NCBI GenBank assembly: GCA_964019165.1
Contig: OZ025274.1
Span: 10,673,907 to 10,737,906, forward strand
From: Mastigias papua
Lineage: Eukaryota; Cnidaria; Scyphozoa; Rhizostomeae; Mastigiidae
DNA length: 64,000 bases
Direction: 5' to 3'
The position numbers and the translations under genes were made by a program. The first letter of the stretch is position 1. Each line of letters starts with the position of its first letter. Below the pieces are notes generated by a model. It was not told where the DNA came from. It ran no database searches and worked only from the letters and a program-made list of their open reading frames with translations. Positions 25,801 through 53,196 of this stretch are shown piece after piece.

Positions 25801-28800
25801 ATCGACTTGCGCACGTAGAAAAGCAGCGACAGTACTTTAGGAACGATAAGCCTGACCCTGACAGACTCATAATAACAGAAAATAGCGACCCGTATACAGA
25901 CTCAAATACTATTAAATTGTTTGTTAATGCAGGGGATGAAAATTCGCTAATGCCTGCAGAGCCAGCTGGACTAAGCAGTCACAAAGGAGAAAGCAAGAAT
26001 TTGTTATCTGATATATCTGATGATCTTTCAAAGAAAGGCAACTGGGACAAGTATCTGGACAATTCTGCAAAAGATGGTAGAAGCAGCTATAATGTTTTAG
26101 CAAAAAACAGTGAAAGCATGCCCAGGAAGAATGGAAAAGGACTGAATTCAGAAGAGCAAGACAGTGGAAGAGCAAAATCCTCTAAGTCAGTTTTAAGAAA
26201 AATTGTGGAAGAAGAGGCTAATAGTATTCATGGAAGCGAAAAGTCGGTGCATAAATTGAATCAGAGTAGCAATGAAAAAGGTCAACATGACAAAGAAGAG
26301 AGAAATGTCACGAAGATTGACGACTACAATAGGCAAATATCAGCTAAGTATAAAACTGATGATTCAAGCAATGAAAGATCAAGCAACACAAGCAAGGCTG
26401 CATCGACATCAGATTTGACCAATGCATCGTTTAGCCATGAGAGAAAATTGAAGCATAAAGACACCGAAGGAGACAGGAAAGGGGCTACTGCTGATGAAGT
26501 ATGGATTTTTCGGCCTAATCCCTCTAAGAGTAGTTACAAAGAAAATTATTCTACATATAGTGAAGATAATAAAGGCAGCTTGAAAGAAACTGGGAAAGCT
26601 AAGTTTTCATTGGATAGTAGGCTGAAGAGTGAACAAACCGATTCTAAAATCAAAGGAGAAACAGGTGGCAGTGAAGGATTGATGTTATCACGAATAAACC
26701 AAGAACTTGGTATGTATTTTACCTTGAATGTTTTGAGGAATGGGCAGATCATTGAGGTATATAGCCTCCTTGGTTATTGAATGATGAAATAACTAATATA
26801 ATATAATATAATATAATATAATATAATATAATATAATATAATATAATATAATATAATATAATATAATATAATATAATATAATATAATATAATATAATATA
26901 ATATAATATAATATAATATAATATAATATAATATAATATAATATAATATAATATAATATAATATAATATAATATAATATAATATAATATGATATGATATG
27001 ATATGCTATGATATGATATGATATGATATGGTATGATATGGTATGATATGATATGATATGATATGATATGATATGATATAATATGATATGATATGATATG
27101 ATATGACATAATATAATATAATATACTATAGTAATAACAGATTAAGCGTAGTATTTACACCTTATAATACAGCTAAATGAATAGCTAAATAAATAGTTTT
27201 TACTGATAGTTCTAAACTAAATATCTATAAAAACCTAAACTATTTATATATATCTTGCAAAAACTACAGCTGCAATTTTACATTAGCTCATTTTGACTTT
27301 TGCCCCAAGAAAGAGCTATCTGAAGACAATTACTAGTACTAGTGATATACGGAAATATTGCAAAACTTTCTCGAACTTTTTTAACTACAAAAGGAGTTTC
27401 TATAGTTGCAATGTGAAAAATCTCTTCTTAGACACGTGGTAAGTAAAATTTTTTTAATATTAAACGATTTCACAAAAGTAGGATAGAAATGCATAAAAGA
27501 GAATTTCTGTGTTATTGATTATTTTTGGAGTCTTAATGTTTATCATTGGACGGGATTTCAATGTTTAGTTAGTTTTTCATTGCTTAATTAAGGAAAGATG
27601 GGACACTTTTATGAAACCAGTAGTTAGAAGAGACTTTTGTTCGATTTAAGTTATTTAAGTATATACAATTATTTTACATTGGACAACAGAAGACCTTATA
27701 AAATATTAATGTCTCAGCAAATGGAATTTTACTTGATTAACAACTCATATATACATCCCAGTCATAAGTGCTTCCTATGATGACATTATCTTAACTGTTA
27801 AGTAACAGTGAGTAAATCTTGCTACTTTTGATCTCTTTTGAGCAAAGATCAGACAAAGGAAATTCTTTTTCCTGGGCAATTTCCATTACAACCTATGATT
27901 TAGACAGTCATTCAACCTAAGGTCTTTGTGAAACTCCTTGGATAACATATCTTTTTTGGCACATTTATTTCTTTCCTTTCCTTCTCCTCTCCGTGATGAG
28001 CTGTTGCTTCAATATGATGTAGCTATGCTATCTATTACAAGTCATAAATTTTATGATACAGCAATGTCCTATCAGGGATCAGGGAAAGCCAAATTTCTTT
28101 TTAAGGGGGGACCCTTTTATGCCAAAATGCAGTGTTGATTTAAAATCATTGGTTAATTGGTTGATTGATTGATTCATTCATTCATTTGCTCATCTGTTCG
28201 TTCATGTTCATTTTCTATTATTCCAGGCTGCACCCGACCAGTTGTCGTTTTATATGCAATTGACGTGTCCGATGCGATTGGAACTGGCCCAACACGACAA
28301 AGGAAATGGAATCATATGAAGCGATTTCTTCGCTCAGTTAACGATAAAGTCATTCACGGTGGTAGCATGGGCTATATAGTTTATGACACTGAACCGAGGT
28401 TTCTGTCAAACTTAGAGCCTTGTGATGAGAAAACAGAGTACTTTGTTACAAGTGGCGAATGCCTTTGCGATCGCAAAGCAGCCTGGTTTCATGCAGGAAG
28501 ATCAAGTTGCAGCACACATGCACCAACAGATGATGAGAGTGTAGAAGACTGGGGTAAACAGGGCCCCAGGACAGCAAAAGCTCTAAGTTTTGCAGAGAAA
28601 CTTTTGAACAATGAGACATTAGGAGACGCAAAGAAGTTGGTAGTGCTTGTAACACATGAAGCATCCACCGATGATGTAACTGGAGCAGAAAGGAGTCTTA
28701 AAGAGAACTCTATTAGCCTTGTCGACATTGAAATAGGAGAGAGACACAACATCAAAAAGAGATCGAATAGGTTTGATGATGTCATACCAAGAGATCATCA

Positions 28801-28936
28801 AATGGAAGTATCTTTCTATAAACTTGACAAGGCGATTGAAAATATCTTTACAAAAATTTGCAAGGAAAAAGATCCAACTAAGACAAGGCGGTCGAAGATT
28901 TTTGCAACACTTAGAAAACACAAAAACTGGTGGTAA
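15909..28936 (+). CDS. Large secreted protein: Cys domain, two vWA-like domains, long disordered regions
   Basis: Exons: 15909-15963, 17154-17402, 17807-17843, 20039 (or 20049)-20587, 21243-22850, 23634-23813, 24343-26709, 28227-28936; about 1,914 residues. A signal peptide (MWICIVVFLMPLIPSFLS) is followed by an extracellular Cys domain of the GCWRD...FAVQDGG.C...YNQYGPSNLC...W.NNVY type (residues 19-113). A vWA domain (about 115-293) starts DMVFLIDGSGD. A Lys/Asn/Ser/Glu-rich region follows (to about 829), then a 60-residue exon with CSEVC, a second Ser/Asn/Lys/His-rich region (to about 1678), and a second vWA-like domain starting VVVLYAIDVSDA. Both metal sites are degenerate. Most introns are phase 1. 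The exception is exon 3 (phase 2), which does not fit the best acceptor at 20039; either the acceptor at 20049 is used or a short exon is missing between 17.84 and 20.04 kb. A likely role is extracellular matrix or adhesion; this is inference. Confidence 0.8.
18476..18587. repeat. Small fold-back inverted repeat (MITE-like)
   Basis: The core AAGACAAAACCTGAG is mirrored perfectly across a one-base centre near 18531. The outer arms (TATACTCATCATG ... GATGAGTATA, with TGTGATAAAA ... TTTTATCACA between) pair imperfectly. It sits in an intron of the vWA gene. The form suits a non-autonomous DNA element; I cannot assign a family. Confidence 0.8.
19826..19880. repeat. (ATTG)n microsatellite
   Basis: Runs of GATTGATTGATT in an intron of the vWA gene; the same tetranucleotide recurs at 33.7 and 60.3 kb. 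Confidence 0.93.
26792..27125. repeat. Pentanucleotide array (ATAAT)n grading to (ATATG)n
   Basis: About 200 bp of perfect ATAAT repeats is followed by about 130 bp in which the unit has become ATATG/ATGAT with occasional changes. It lies in the last intron of the vWA gene, about 80 bp after the donor at 26709. Confidence 0.97.
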
Positions 28937-29034
28937 CTGCTGAAATTCCAACGTTGGGATTATTGCTTCTGTAACAAAATTGGATCAACTTGTTAGCTAT
29001 TATAAATATTATATATGTTGTTCGCTCTATCCTT

Positions 29035-29040
29035 AATAAA
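29035..29040 (+). terminator. Poly(A) signal of the vWA gene
   Basis: AATAAA about 100 nt after the stop codon of the vWA gene. Confidence 0.6.
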
Positions 29041-31260
29041 TATAACATAAAAAGCCTGAATTGTTAAGTAAGACGCTCATAGCCGAGACTTTAGCTTTTT
29101 CAGTAGGGTAGGGTAGGAGACTATTTTTGAGAGACATAAGGCTACTAGGATTAGACAGAAAAATTGCTAATAAAATTCCACTCTTCCGGTAGCCTCTTAC
29201 TCTAATACGTAAAGGATGACACGCGTTTTTATAAAGTGAGCAATCTTTTGATTGAAGCATGGCTATCTATTAGTCAACAGACAGCAGAACTGAGATTCTA
29301 AAATTTGATTCGTTGCTTTTAGTTGTGATTTCACCTAATACTAAAATTATTTCAAGATAAGGGATGTATTATTGATATGAAAGTCAGTGGCGGGACTTTG
29401 TGAATCTTTATGTAGGGAATGTGTGCTAGATTTGCCTAGTATTGTACCATTCGTAGTTTAGTTCCTAGGATCGTCAGAATGTATGCCAAATTTCGACTAA
29501 TCTACTTCAATTGGCCCCTTCTTCCTGAAAGCCGCCTCCCCTGGAACGTGGTCTTAACTTACGCAAGGTGCGACCTGCAATAGCTGATTCTAACTTTTAT
29601 TTAGCCAGCAGTACAATTCTGGAGAGTCTGTGGTAGATGGATACGGGGGTTGCATCTCCATTGAGTGATAATGTAAAGAGCAATGTATTTTATCATTCTC
29701 ATTGAATTTCCATTGGCTACATCTAATATGTAACTCCCAGAACCAATGAATTCATTAGAGTAGTATTAAGTAATGTCGATAATATTAATAAGATTCCAAG
29801 ATTCGTATGCTGTATACTTCAATTATCCACTTGTAGAAAAGGTCTGTGGGAGTAAATTGATTTCTATAATTGAATCAGCATTGTTTATCTTTGAGATTTC
29901 TTATCATAAGACATAACTTATTACACACCTTCATAACATCGTTGGTTTACTGTCGAAGTCTTGGAAGGATTTCTAAACCAGACATTGTCTGCTAGTAGTA
30001 GCAGCAAGTACAGGCTTCTTATAAGCTAAGGCTTTATAAAGAATCGACATGTGGAAGGTCGCAGACTTTAAAGAACTACTAAATAGGCTACTACTAAGTA
30101 CTACTAACTACTAAGTAGGCATACTACTAAATACAATCTCCTCCCAAGAACTCTTTGACTTCCAACATTTCTATATATTTTTACAATTGCAACCAGTTGC
30201 AAAGTAGGATGCTAACTTTGCTTTAATTGTGTGTTATACGTGTACAATAAATATCAATTGCACAATACTAAGTCTTATGTGCAAGATATGCAAAATAGAT
30301 TAAGGAACTTTTCGTACTACAATATAGTGAAATGTGTTCCAAAAATAGGGGATTTTAGAACTAAGCCTTAAGCTAGGTTCCCAACTAAGAGTATAATGAG
30401 CAATCAGCAATTGTGATATTCACGTTCTTTGATGAGGAGAAAGCTCTTACCATAGTTGCTAGGCCATTGATGAATTAGAGGCATGGAAACAATGAAGATA
30501 CACGCCAGTTCTTATTCATAGATTTATATGGATACCTGATAACTAAGTAAGTTGCTTTTTACCTAGTGAGAAATATTCCAACCCTTTGGATCTAGCACTG
30601 TTCAATGTTCTCGCAACATATCCTGTTTATGGAGTTTTCCACCGCTACCTATTGTGTAGAAGGATATAAAAACAAACGGAAAAATCGTTAAAATTGTCGA
30701 GAAATCCTGAATAAATTTTGATGGTAGATTACAGTTTTCAGCTTGGCTTATCGAATCTGCCAATCTACCAATAATTATAGCAGTAAGGCCATGGAATTGA
30801 CTTCAAAGGAACAGCTTGAAATCAAGTTGTCATGTAACATTAATATGCAGATAGTGATATTGTGTACGAAGTGCTGGTTCTAGATATATCTGTTCGTCTC
30901 AATTGTTTAGCTTTCAATTTTGCTTATGCATCATCATAGTCTTTTCAGAGATAGGGAGGTACATATTTTATTGTTTGATCGTCTCTAATCTCATCTGTCA
31001 GTCAATTGCTTCCCATTCAACTCTTAGTTCACCATAACTCGTTGACGTAATGCTGTCCCTTGTTATTGACGCTAATGCAACCGCATCCTTTGCATTGGTA
31101 ACCTCATGAACGTCCAAGGCGTACAAACACGTATGCATCTACTTGTCTCTTTAAGCTTTAAATTCGTCTTTACCCTTTTTATTCTTTTGACTTTTCATGT
31201 AGATTTACTGCAGGTTTTATGAGGTGGAGACCTCGGAAGGATACCTTGCTGGTGATACAA
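29041..31260. other. Intergenic, no gene recognised
   Basis: AT-rich DNA with no supported exon. Near 30075-30130 there is a cluster of short ACTACTAA direct repeats. Confidence 0.5.
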
Positions 31261-31443
31261 CTACTTCATTATTGGGCGTCGCAAAAGATTCCTCCTTGTT
31301 TGGTGAAATTCGCGCCTCCTTCCAATGCAAGTAACATGCTCGAAACTATCAAAGTCAGTGTTGGCTTTGAGGCCTAACATTGAACAAATGCAAATCAAAA
31401 ACATGAAAAGCACCGCTATGATGCGAACTTTGACGAAGAGCAT
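31261..31443 (-). CDS. Possible small secreted peptide precursor, 60 residues
   Basis: Starting from an internal Met (MLFVKVRIIAVLFMFLICIC) the open frame gives a good signal peptide, then about 35 residues with one cysteine and many basic pairs or triplets (IGRRREF, TRRN, LLRRP). A longer frame begins 20 codons earlier, but an acceptor (gacgtcacag) lies five bases before the internal ATG, as in neighbouring secreted genes. I do not recognise the product. The dibasic-rich tail would suit a processed peptide or an antimicrobial peptide. The frame is short and could be chance. Confidence 0.32.
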   Translation of the reverse strand: MLFVKVRIIAVLFMFLICICSMLGLKANTDFDSFEHVTCIGRRREFHQTRRNLLRRPIMK

Positions 31444-31519
31444 TTGAACTGTGACGTCATCAAATAAACGAAAATTACAATCTGAACTATTTTCTACTTT
31501 CATGATATTCCATTACTTT

Positions 31520-34440
31520 ATGGTATGTATTTGCTATACACCATAGATTAGATCATATCTTCATACCTACTAGTTGCTAATGACGTATAGTTACATAACT
31601 ACTTAATTTATCAAAGCATTATTTCACTGCTAAGACTTCCTATATATTTAACTTAAACTAGACTAGCTAAATATAAGTAAATTTCTTTTGGTGACTTAGG
31701 GTTTTTAGACAAGTGCTCTTTAAAATAAGATATGATTCTGCAGTAGGACATCTTAGTGAAAATTAATAACGCATTTAAAACAAGCATCGTCGCTCTCCTT
31801 AGGCATTCTGAAATAACTTATATACAGGCCAAAAATCAGTTTTATATAGGCAGAAAGAGTTCGTTGGAACCTACAATCACGTGAAGACCAACCAAGTGTC
31901 CATTGGTTAACGCAAGCCTGTTTATACGTGCTTCAGTTCATTTTTCATTAATTTTCTTATGATTCAAACTATGCTCAAACTTTGAGGAGAGTCATCATCT
32001 GCATGCATTCTTTGCCATGTCGTATTGAAATATTACTACTGAGTACACAATTTTTCATTATTCCACTTAATTTCCAATGTATAGGAAATCATCTGAAACA
32101 TTGGGAAAGCACTCTAATATGGTTCGCAAATGAATGCTGTCTCTACTTAACACTAGACTTAAAAACATCATTATAACTTGATTACTCCTGTATGGCAACA
32201 TAAATCCTTGGACATTTCCATGAGACCCTTTTGAAATAATGCTAAGTCATATAATACTTAATCTTTTGGATGATAAAGTGCTTTTAAACGGTGATTTTAA
32301 CCATCAAACCTACATAATATAATATTTGATTTTTTAAAACATTTTTCGCACATTGATAGATATTTCAATTGATGGCAAGAATGGGCATTAGTTGGATATT
32401 TAAAATGTGCGGCCATTTCAGGTCTATGAGCCCTTCAATCAATAATGTAGAAAACGAATTCTATAAAAGAAGTGAATCAGTGACAGGATTAAGTACTTAG
32501 GAAATTATCACAATTCCACATGCCCGTAGCCAGGGGCATTTTTTCAGCGCTACTGCTAGATCCGATGTAATAGAAAATTCTACATTTCACACTATTGGCT
32601 ACAATTAAATCTATCCGAGTAGAATTTGGCTGAAATATTCAGGTGCGGACAAGGAAGATCTACTAAGAAGATAAACGGAGGGGAAAAAAGTTCTTGGGGA
32701 AATGTTATGGTAGCAATGGATTGTCATTTATTTACGAAAAAGTCAACAAATAAAGTAAATCCCCAAATATATCAATCTACTTTTTTGAGGGTCAGGCTCA
32801 CTTAGATTCTTATTTAAAAGGAAATTCGATTAGTTTTAGAGCTTAAAGACTCCTGTCTGAAAGGTCATCTTATTTAACCTTTATGAAAACGAAAATATGA
32901 ATTCTAATGGCTTTTGCAGACTTCCATAATTTTTATTGGTAAAGTGATGGATGTGCATACTATCTATTGTTGAAATGCTTAAAGTGCTTAGGATACATAA
33001 CTGAGACTTTTATAATGGCTTGAACTTGTCTTTGAGAATCTGGAAATCTAAAGTATTAAAAAGTCATTGTCATTACTGTGTAATAAGAACCCATTTTTTT
33101 TCAAACTTAAACAGGTTCAAACTATCATGGTACTTAGTCAAAGCGAATAGTTTAGAAAAACAGTCTGTAGGTTTTTATTTTTATGGCTTCATATAAGCGG
33201 GGTTTTTCTTCTTATGAAGAAATTCAGTTCAAAGCTTTAACAGCTTTGACTTCAGTGGAATAAAAAACATGTCAAATACTACCTCTTCTACTAGAATCTT
33301 ACTTTCATACGAGAGATAAGCATGCTCACATTCTCTGCGTGACTTTACTGAAGGACGTTGGGGAGATATTAATTCTGACCAAAGTGGAAGTAACACGAGA
33401 GGAGCCAAATTTTGAAACTCTAGATGACAGCCTCCAGGCCCACCTTGGTTATGAACCTGCAACTTTAGCGTGAAAAGTTGTTTACAATCTTATGGACAGT
33501 TAATAATTGCTTTTCTTTCAGCATGCCATAATATCTTTTAAGAACGTTAAAAACTTTTGGTCTGCTTAATGCACAAAAAGAAATAAAAAAACTCTCATCT
33601 TCTTGCTTTTTTCTCAGCTTCTTTGTGTTACAATGGAATTACTGGCCTTGCGTGCTTCAGAAGTTATCCTTAGCTTAGTATCTGTTTGGGTGATCAGTTT
33701 AGAAGTGATTATTTGAGCAAAATACTGATTAATTGATAATAGATTGATCGATTCACTGATGAATTGATTGATCGATTGATTGGCTGATTGATCGATGGAT
33801 TGATTGATTAGCTGATCGACTCACTGATTGATGGATTTATTGACAGATTGATGGATTGATTGACTGATTGATTGACTGGCTGATTGATTGATTGATGGTT
33901 TGATTGATTGACTCATTGATTGATTGATTGATTGATTGGCTGATTGATGGATTGTTTAACTTAAGGATTGAATAAAGCCGGTTATTACTCATTTGCGTCC
34001 ATCGAATTAATGCATTCAGATATTGAAAAATGATTCATTTGATTCATCTATATTAATTTGCTCTAAGAAATTTCCTCATTGTGACATAGCAAGTTTCTCA
34101 ATGATTGACTCATCATTTAGCTTGAAACACTCAACCAATGATTTTGCCAATATAACCTATATTGGATAAGTCATTTGACTTATTTTTGGTTTACAGTCGA
34201 ATTCAGGCGATGGCTAGATAGATAGCTCTCACTAACGACAGCATTGAGACATAAACATTTGGGTGATAAGATCTAGGAAACAGTTCGTTATCAAGAACGC
34301 GCTATTGCTTTTGACTATTCCTGATTCCACCGCATTTGATCCTAGAGGAAATTAGTTAAAGTGCCCAAACGTCACAAAGCTTAGCAAAAAAGAGGCAGTC
34401 GTTATTTACAGTTACACGATCAAGACAGTTAGCCGGAGAC
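31520..34440. other. Intergenic with dispersed repeat and tetranucleotide array
   Basis: No gene seen. The stretch 33285-33360 resembles 52560-52630 (GAATCTT..TTTCATA.G.GAGATAAGCA..CTC), so it is probably an old interspersed repeat. Confidence 0.5.
33736..33955. repeat. (ATTG)n degenerate microsatellite
   Basis: About 220 bp built from GATTGATT units with scattered substitutions (GGCTGATT, GATGGATT). Confidence 0.93.
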
Positions 34441-34448
34441 AACGAGTC

Positions 34449-49345
<14,897 letters not shown>

Positions 49346-51830
49346 AAATCTAGTAGTTCAATATGATTGGTCATGAATCTCATTATGACATAATGAGCAA
49401 ATATATTTTTATTTGCACGGTCGTTTTTCTTTCAGATTATCTCCTCTTTGGAATCTTTAAGGGCGGGTTATCAAATCTGCAACTGCCGTTGGTGCCATCC
49501 ATAAAGTGGGTACGCAGTAAATAACCACTTTTTAAAACTCCTTCCTTTTAACTTACTTGCATGCTTTCTCTCTCCCCTTTTGCGTGCCGAAGTAAATAGC
49601 CACTAAAGCTTGACTCATCCACGGCTATGATGATAGAATAAACGCTTTGGTCAATTATCACTTTTCTTTCGTACATGATGGAGACGCAGAAAAATCAATT
49701 TGATCATGAATACCTTTCTTTCTTGCGATGTGCAGATAATTACATTACACTGAATGCTACCCAAAATATAAAATGAAAAAAATCAACCCAGACTTTATAT
49801 TCTGCTTTAAATTAACATCATGATGTATTCGATTTTATTTATGTTCTATTGGAAAGCATTTTGAAACTTAAGAAATCTAAAAAGCTGAGTTAAGACCAGC
49901 GAAAGTGTGTACATATGTACTCAATCACCCCCCCCCCTTCCCTATGTATGCACCTGCACGCTTGTAGTTCATGCCCTCCCACTGCTTGCATATATACGTT
50001 ATGAATAGGCCTTTTGCAAGGATATCATGGACTGTGCTTGCTGTTACTACGGTATATGCTTTCACTGCTATATTTTACACTTACTTATAAGGGGTGTAGC
50101 TAATGGCTTAATTTTCTCAAATTCCTTATTTTTGAACTTCTTTGACATTATGCTGCAAAAAGTTCCTTAATAGTGTCTTGATTTTAATAAAAACTTTAGA
50201 AGTTTGATAATAGCACAGAATAAGAAAGGTTCGGAAGTGTTTTATAACTTGTTGCTAGAAAAAATTGTTATAAGGATTACTAAGAATTCATGCAAGTTAG
50301 ACTGCATTCAATGTAAACGGCTTCCTAAGTTTTGACTGCTTTGTGGTCATCAAAATTTGTTAGTAAATTGAAGGCTTTTTAGAGGTTTTGCCTTTAGTAG
50401 TACCAGGCCCTTACCATTTTTAGCTCTCTACATGTAGGTTCCTCACACAGTGGCCCATTACAAACAATCCCTTTATTTGAAAAAAATTCATTCCCGGAGA
50501 CAATGGAATAAAAGAAGTTTAAATGCGGTTTCATAAATAAATGCAGCAATTCTGCTAAAATAAATAGTTTTATTCATTCTTATTTAATCACAGATTATTG
50601 TAAAAGCTTATTGTAAAGTCTTCATAGCTCCATACAGAAGCATGTTGAACTAAATATTCAATTGAAATTTTGGGCGTTGGCTGTAGGAGTAGAAAAGCAC
50701 CTTTATTGGACAGGCTGTGTCAAAGTCCTTATGGAGCTGCCTACAAGAATGGAATAGACTTGACTTGCACAGTACGAATGGAATTCACTGTAGACAGTGG
50801 CACAGTCATAAGAAGGTGTGGGAACAATCACCCCCCACTTTTGGAGCAAGATGGTCAACGAGATTCCTATAAAATTGAATTAAAGGATGCCTCTTCAAAA
50901 TATTTTCTGCCGAGAGCTTTCTGTTTTAGTGTAGCTATCATAAAATTATCAGAATTTCTTATTGCCAGTGGTCGACCTGATGTTAGGGAGATGCATCTAA
51001 ACCAAAGTAAATGACATTGCACCACAAATTCTCTTTTGGCTACGCTCATTGACTTTTTTCATTGGTTACCCTCATCTCCACTTTATTGGCCTTGGCCACT
51101 TCTCTGATTGTAGATGATAGGTCTATATAAACAGTTATCCTTCCCATCCAATATCTCGATTTGGTTTCTATATTCTTCATTTTGTGTTCTACTAAAAGTT
51201 CTTGGCTGCTAGGACCCTATGGTGTAGATTCCTTTGCAAAATGCTTTGTCACTTGATAAACTTGAACTTAGCTATTTTTAGCTCTGCAGTCATATCTAGA
51301 CAATGGCAGGTTCAAGAAGATGCACACACCTTGGGCGAAGCTTTCGAACTGAGCTTTCTGCATACAGTAATTCGCTAAACCATTTGCGTAAAATTGAAAT
51401 ACAAGATCAATTAAAACTGATCAGTATAAGCTGACGGTCTTTTTCAGTTTTGCTTGATTAATCAATCTGTACACAAGATCAGTCAAAAGCTGATGACCTA
51501 GTTTTATCCATTCCTCATTTTCATGGTGAACAGTAGCAGGAGAGGCGATACAGTGGCTGAGAGATTCGATTACTTAATTCTAATTTTGTTACAACTATCA
51601 GCGTTGCTCGAATAAATCAGAAGGCACACTAGCTTTGCAGTTATCTGAATCGCACTTACTTAGCAAATAAAACAATGTTATGTTGCAAGGAGTTACTCTT
51701 AACTCCCAGCTGAAGTGTGATTATCTTGTAACAGCCTTCTGAACCTCGACTAAGGTAAAGTCCTCTATAGCACATTTATTTTGTCTAATCTTAATTACTA
51801 CCGTTTAACCTGAATGTACCAAGGTAAGAC
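49346..51830. other. Intergenic, no gene recognised
   Basis: A possible AATAAA poly(A) signal for the ShKT gene lies near 49637. A 114-codon frame at 50670-51014 has no signal peptide or known domain and is not supported. A poly-C run sits near 49928. Nothing else stood out. Confidence 0.5.
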
Positions 51831-51835
51831 ATCTA

Positions 51836-52002
51836 ACAAATCAGATGGATGCTATTCAAAATAGAGCATTAAAATTTTGCACAATGACTTCAATGTGCGA
51901 ATCAAAGCACCTTTTGATAGAGCAACTGAACAACAATCACTTGTGGTTAAAAAGTGTTGCACAGGCTGATCCAATATGGCACCCAGTGAAAGTCACAGGT
52001 TG
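51836..52002 (+). pseudogene. LINE reverse-transcriptase C-terminal fragment
   Basis: The frame reads QMDAIQNRALKFC...ESKHLLIEQLN, resembling the IE..QRRA.RF segment of non-LTR elements. It is short and isolated. Confidence 0.4.
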
Positions 52003-52214
52003 ACCATAACCACAGCCTCTATCTGAAAGCCAGAGAGACCTGTGGTTAATGTTTCGGCGGTAAAGTACTTGTTGGAATGCTTACGTGAATTTGAAGAAAA
52101 AGAAATTCTTAATGCACAGAAACGAATATTTTTCTCTCCATTTTTGTCCAGAAACGGAGCAGTGTCAACGTGGTATCCGTTTTTGTGAGCAGTGTGAACG
52201 CACAATATGAAGGT

Positions 52215-52455
52215 GATTTGTGAGTGGCCAAGTCGTTAGCGCGCTTGACTGCTGACCGGAACATCAATGGTTCGAGTGGAACCCTCGGATCAGAATTGGA
52301 ATGCTTACTCACTGTCCACCCAGCAGCAAATGGGTACTTGGTGGCAACACTGGGGAAGTAAAAAGGCGGCGAGGAAAGGAACTGGCCACCCTAACTCACT
52401 GTACCGACGGCTCAGGACAAGTGTCCTCTCTAACAGGCACTCCTTAACATAATCT
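52215..52455 (+). mobile_element. tRNA-derived SINE
   Basis: The A box TGGCCAAGTCGTTAGCGC (52225-52242) and B box GGTTCGAGTGGA (52269-52280) form a pol III head. The body (ATGGGTACTTGGTGGCAACA ... GGCCACCC) is shared with 46375-46510. It differs from the SINE family at 11.2-11.8 kb. Confidence 0.75.
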
Positions 52456-53196
52456 TTTCTCTACGAAGGCAAAATCAACAAAATAGACGAAGAAATTAAG
52501 TTGCTAGCTCTCGCCGCTTAGACTTCTGTGAATTAAAAGACAATCCTAGGTTTGATTTCTTGCATTAGAATCTTCATTTCATATGGGAGATAAGCAAACT
52601 CGCAGTCTATGGATTTTTTACTGAGGAATGTTGAGCAAACACAATTCTCAACAAAGCAGAAATATCATGAAAAGTAGGCGATTGTGAACGAGGAAGAGTT
52701 GCGGTAAAAGGAGATTAGATATCGCCTTCTATGGTGTGAGTGCTGTCGACGTGCTGCGATGACGTCGTAATTTGTTTGCAACAGAGACTAATCTGATGAA
52801 TACGAAGATGATGCAAAACATATTAAAATACGCCGCTTATGTAGGGGCACTGAGTCAAAGTTCAAAATTCTAGCACTGTCATCTCTCTGGTCCCTCTTTG
52901 CTACAGGCCTGACTTAAAAAGAAGAAGAACTATCAAAATTTCGCTACTTTGAAGTCTAAGAGTGATTACAATAAGATCTATTCAGCAAAAATGCAGAAAA
53001 TTGGTCCACACTATTCCAAGAAAAAGGGCACTGTTGTGTTTTTGAAAGAAAGTGGCAGGGATCTGGGCCCCCAGAATCCCCGTAGTTACGCACCTGCTCT
53101 TTAGATTTGGATGTTCAGTAAGTGAGCAACTACTTAATCCCAATTCAATGACATAATTAATTAAAGCTTTTTAGTACAGCTTTTGTCAATTAGGAA

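Noticed and set aside
33229..33462. 77-codon minus-strand frame
   Set aside because: Overlaps a dispersed repeat shared with 52.56 kb; no coding support.
50670..51014. 114-codon plus-strand frame
   Set aside because: No signal peptide, domain or splice support; it may be mobile-element debris.
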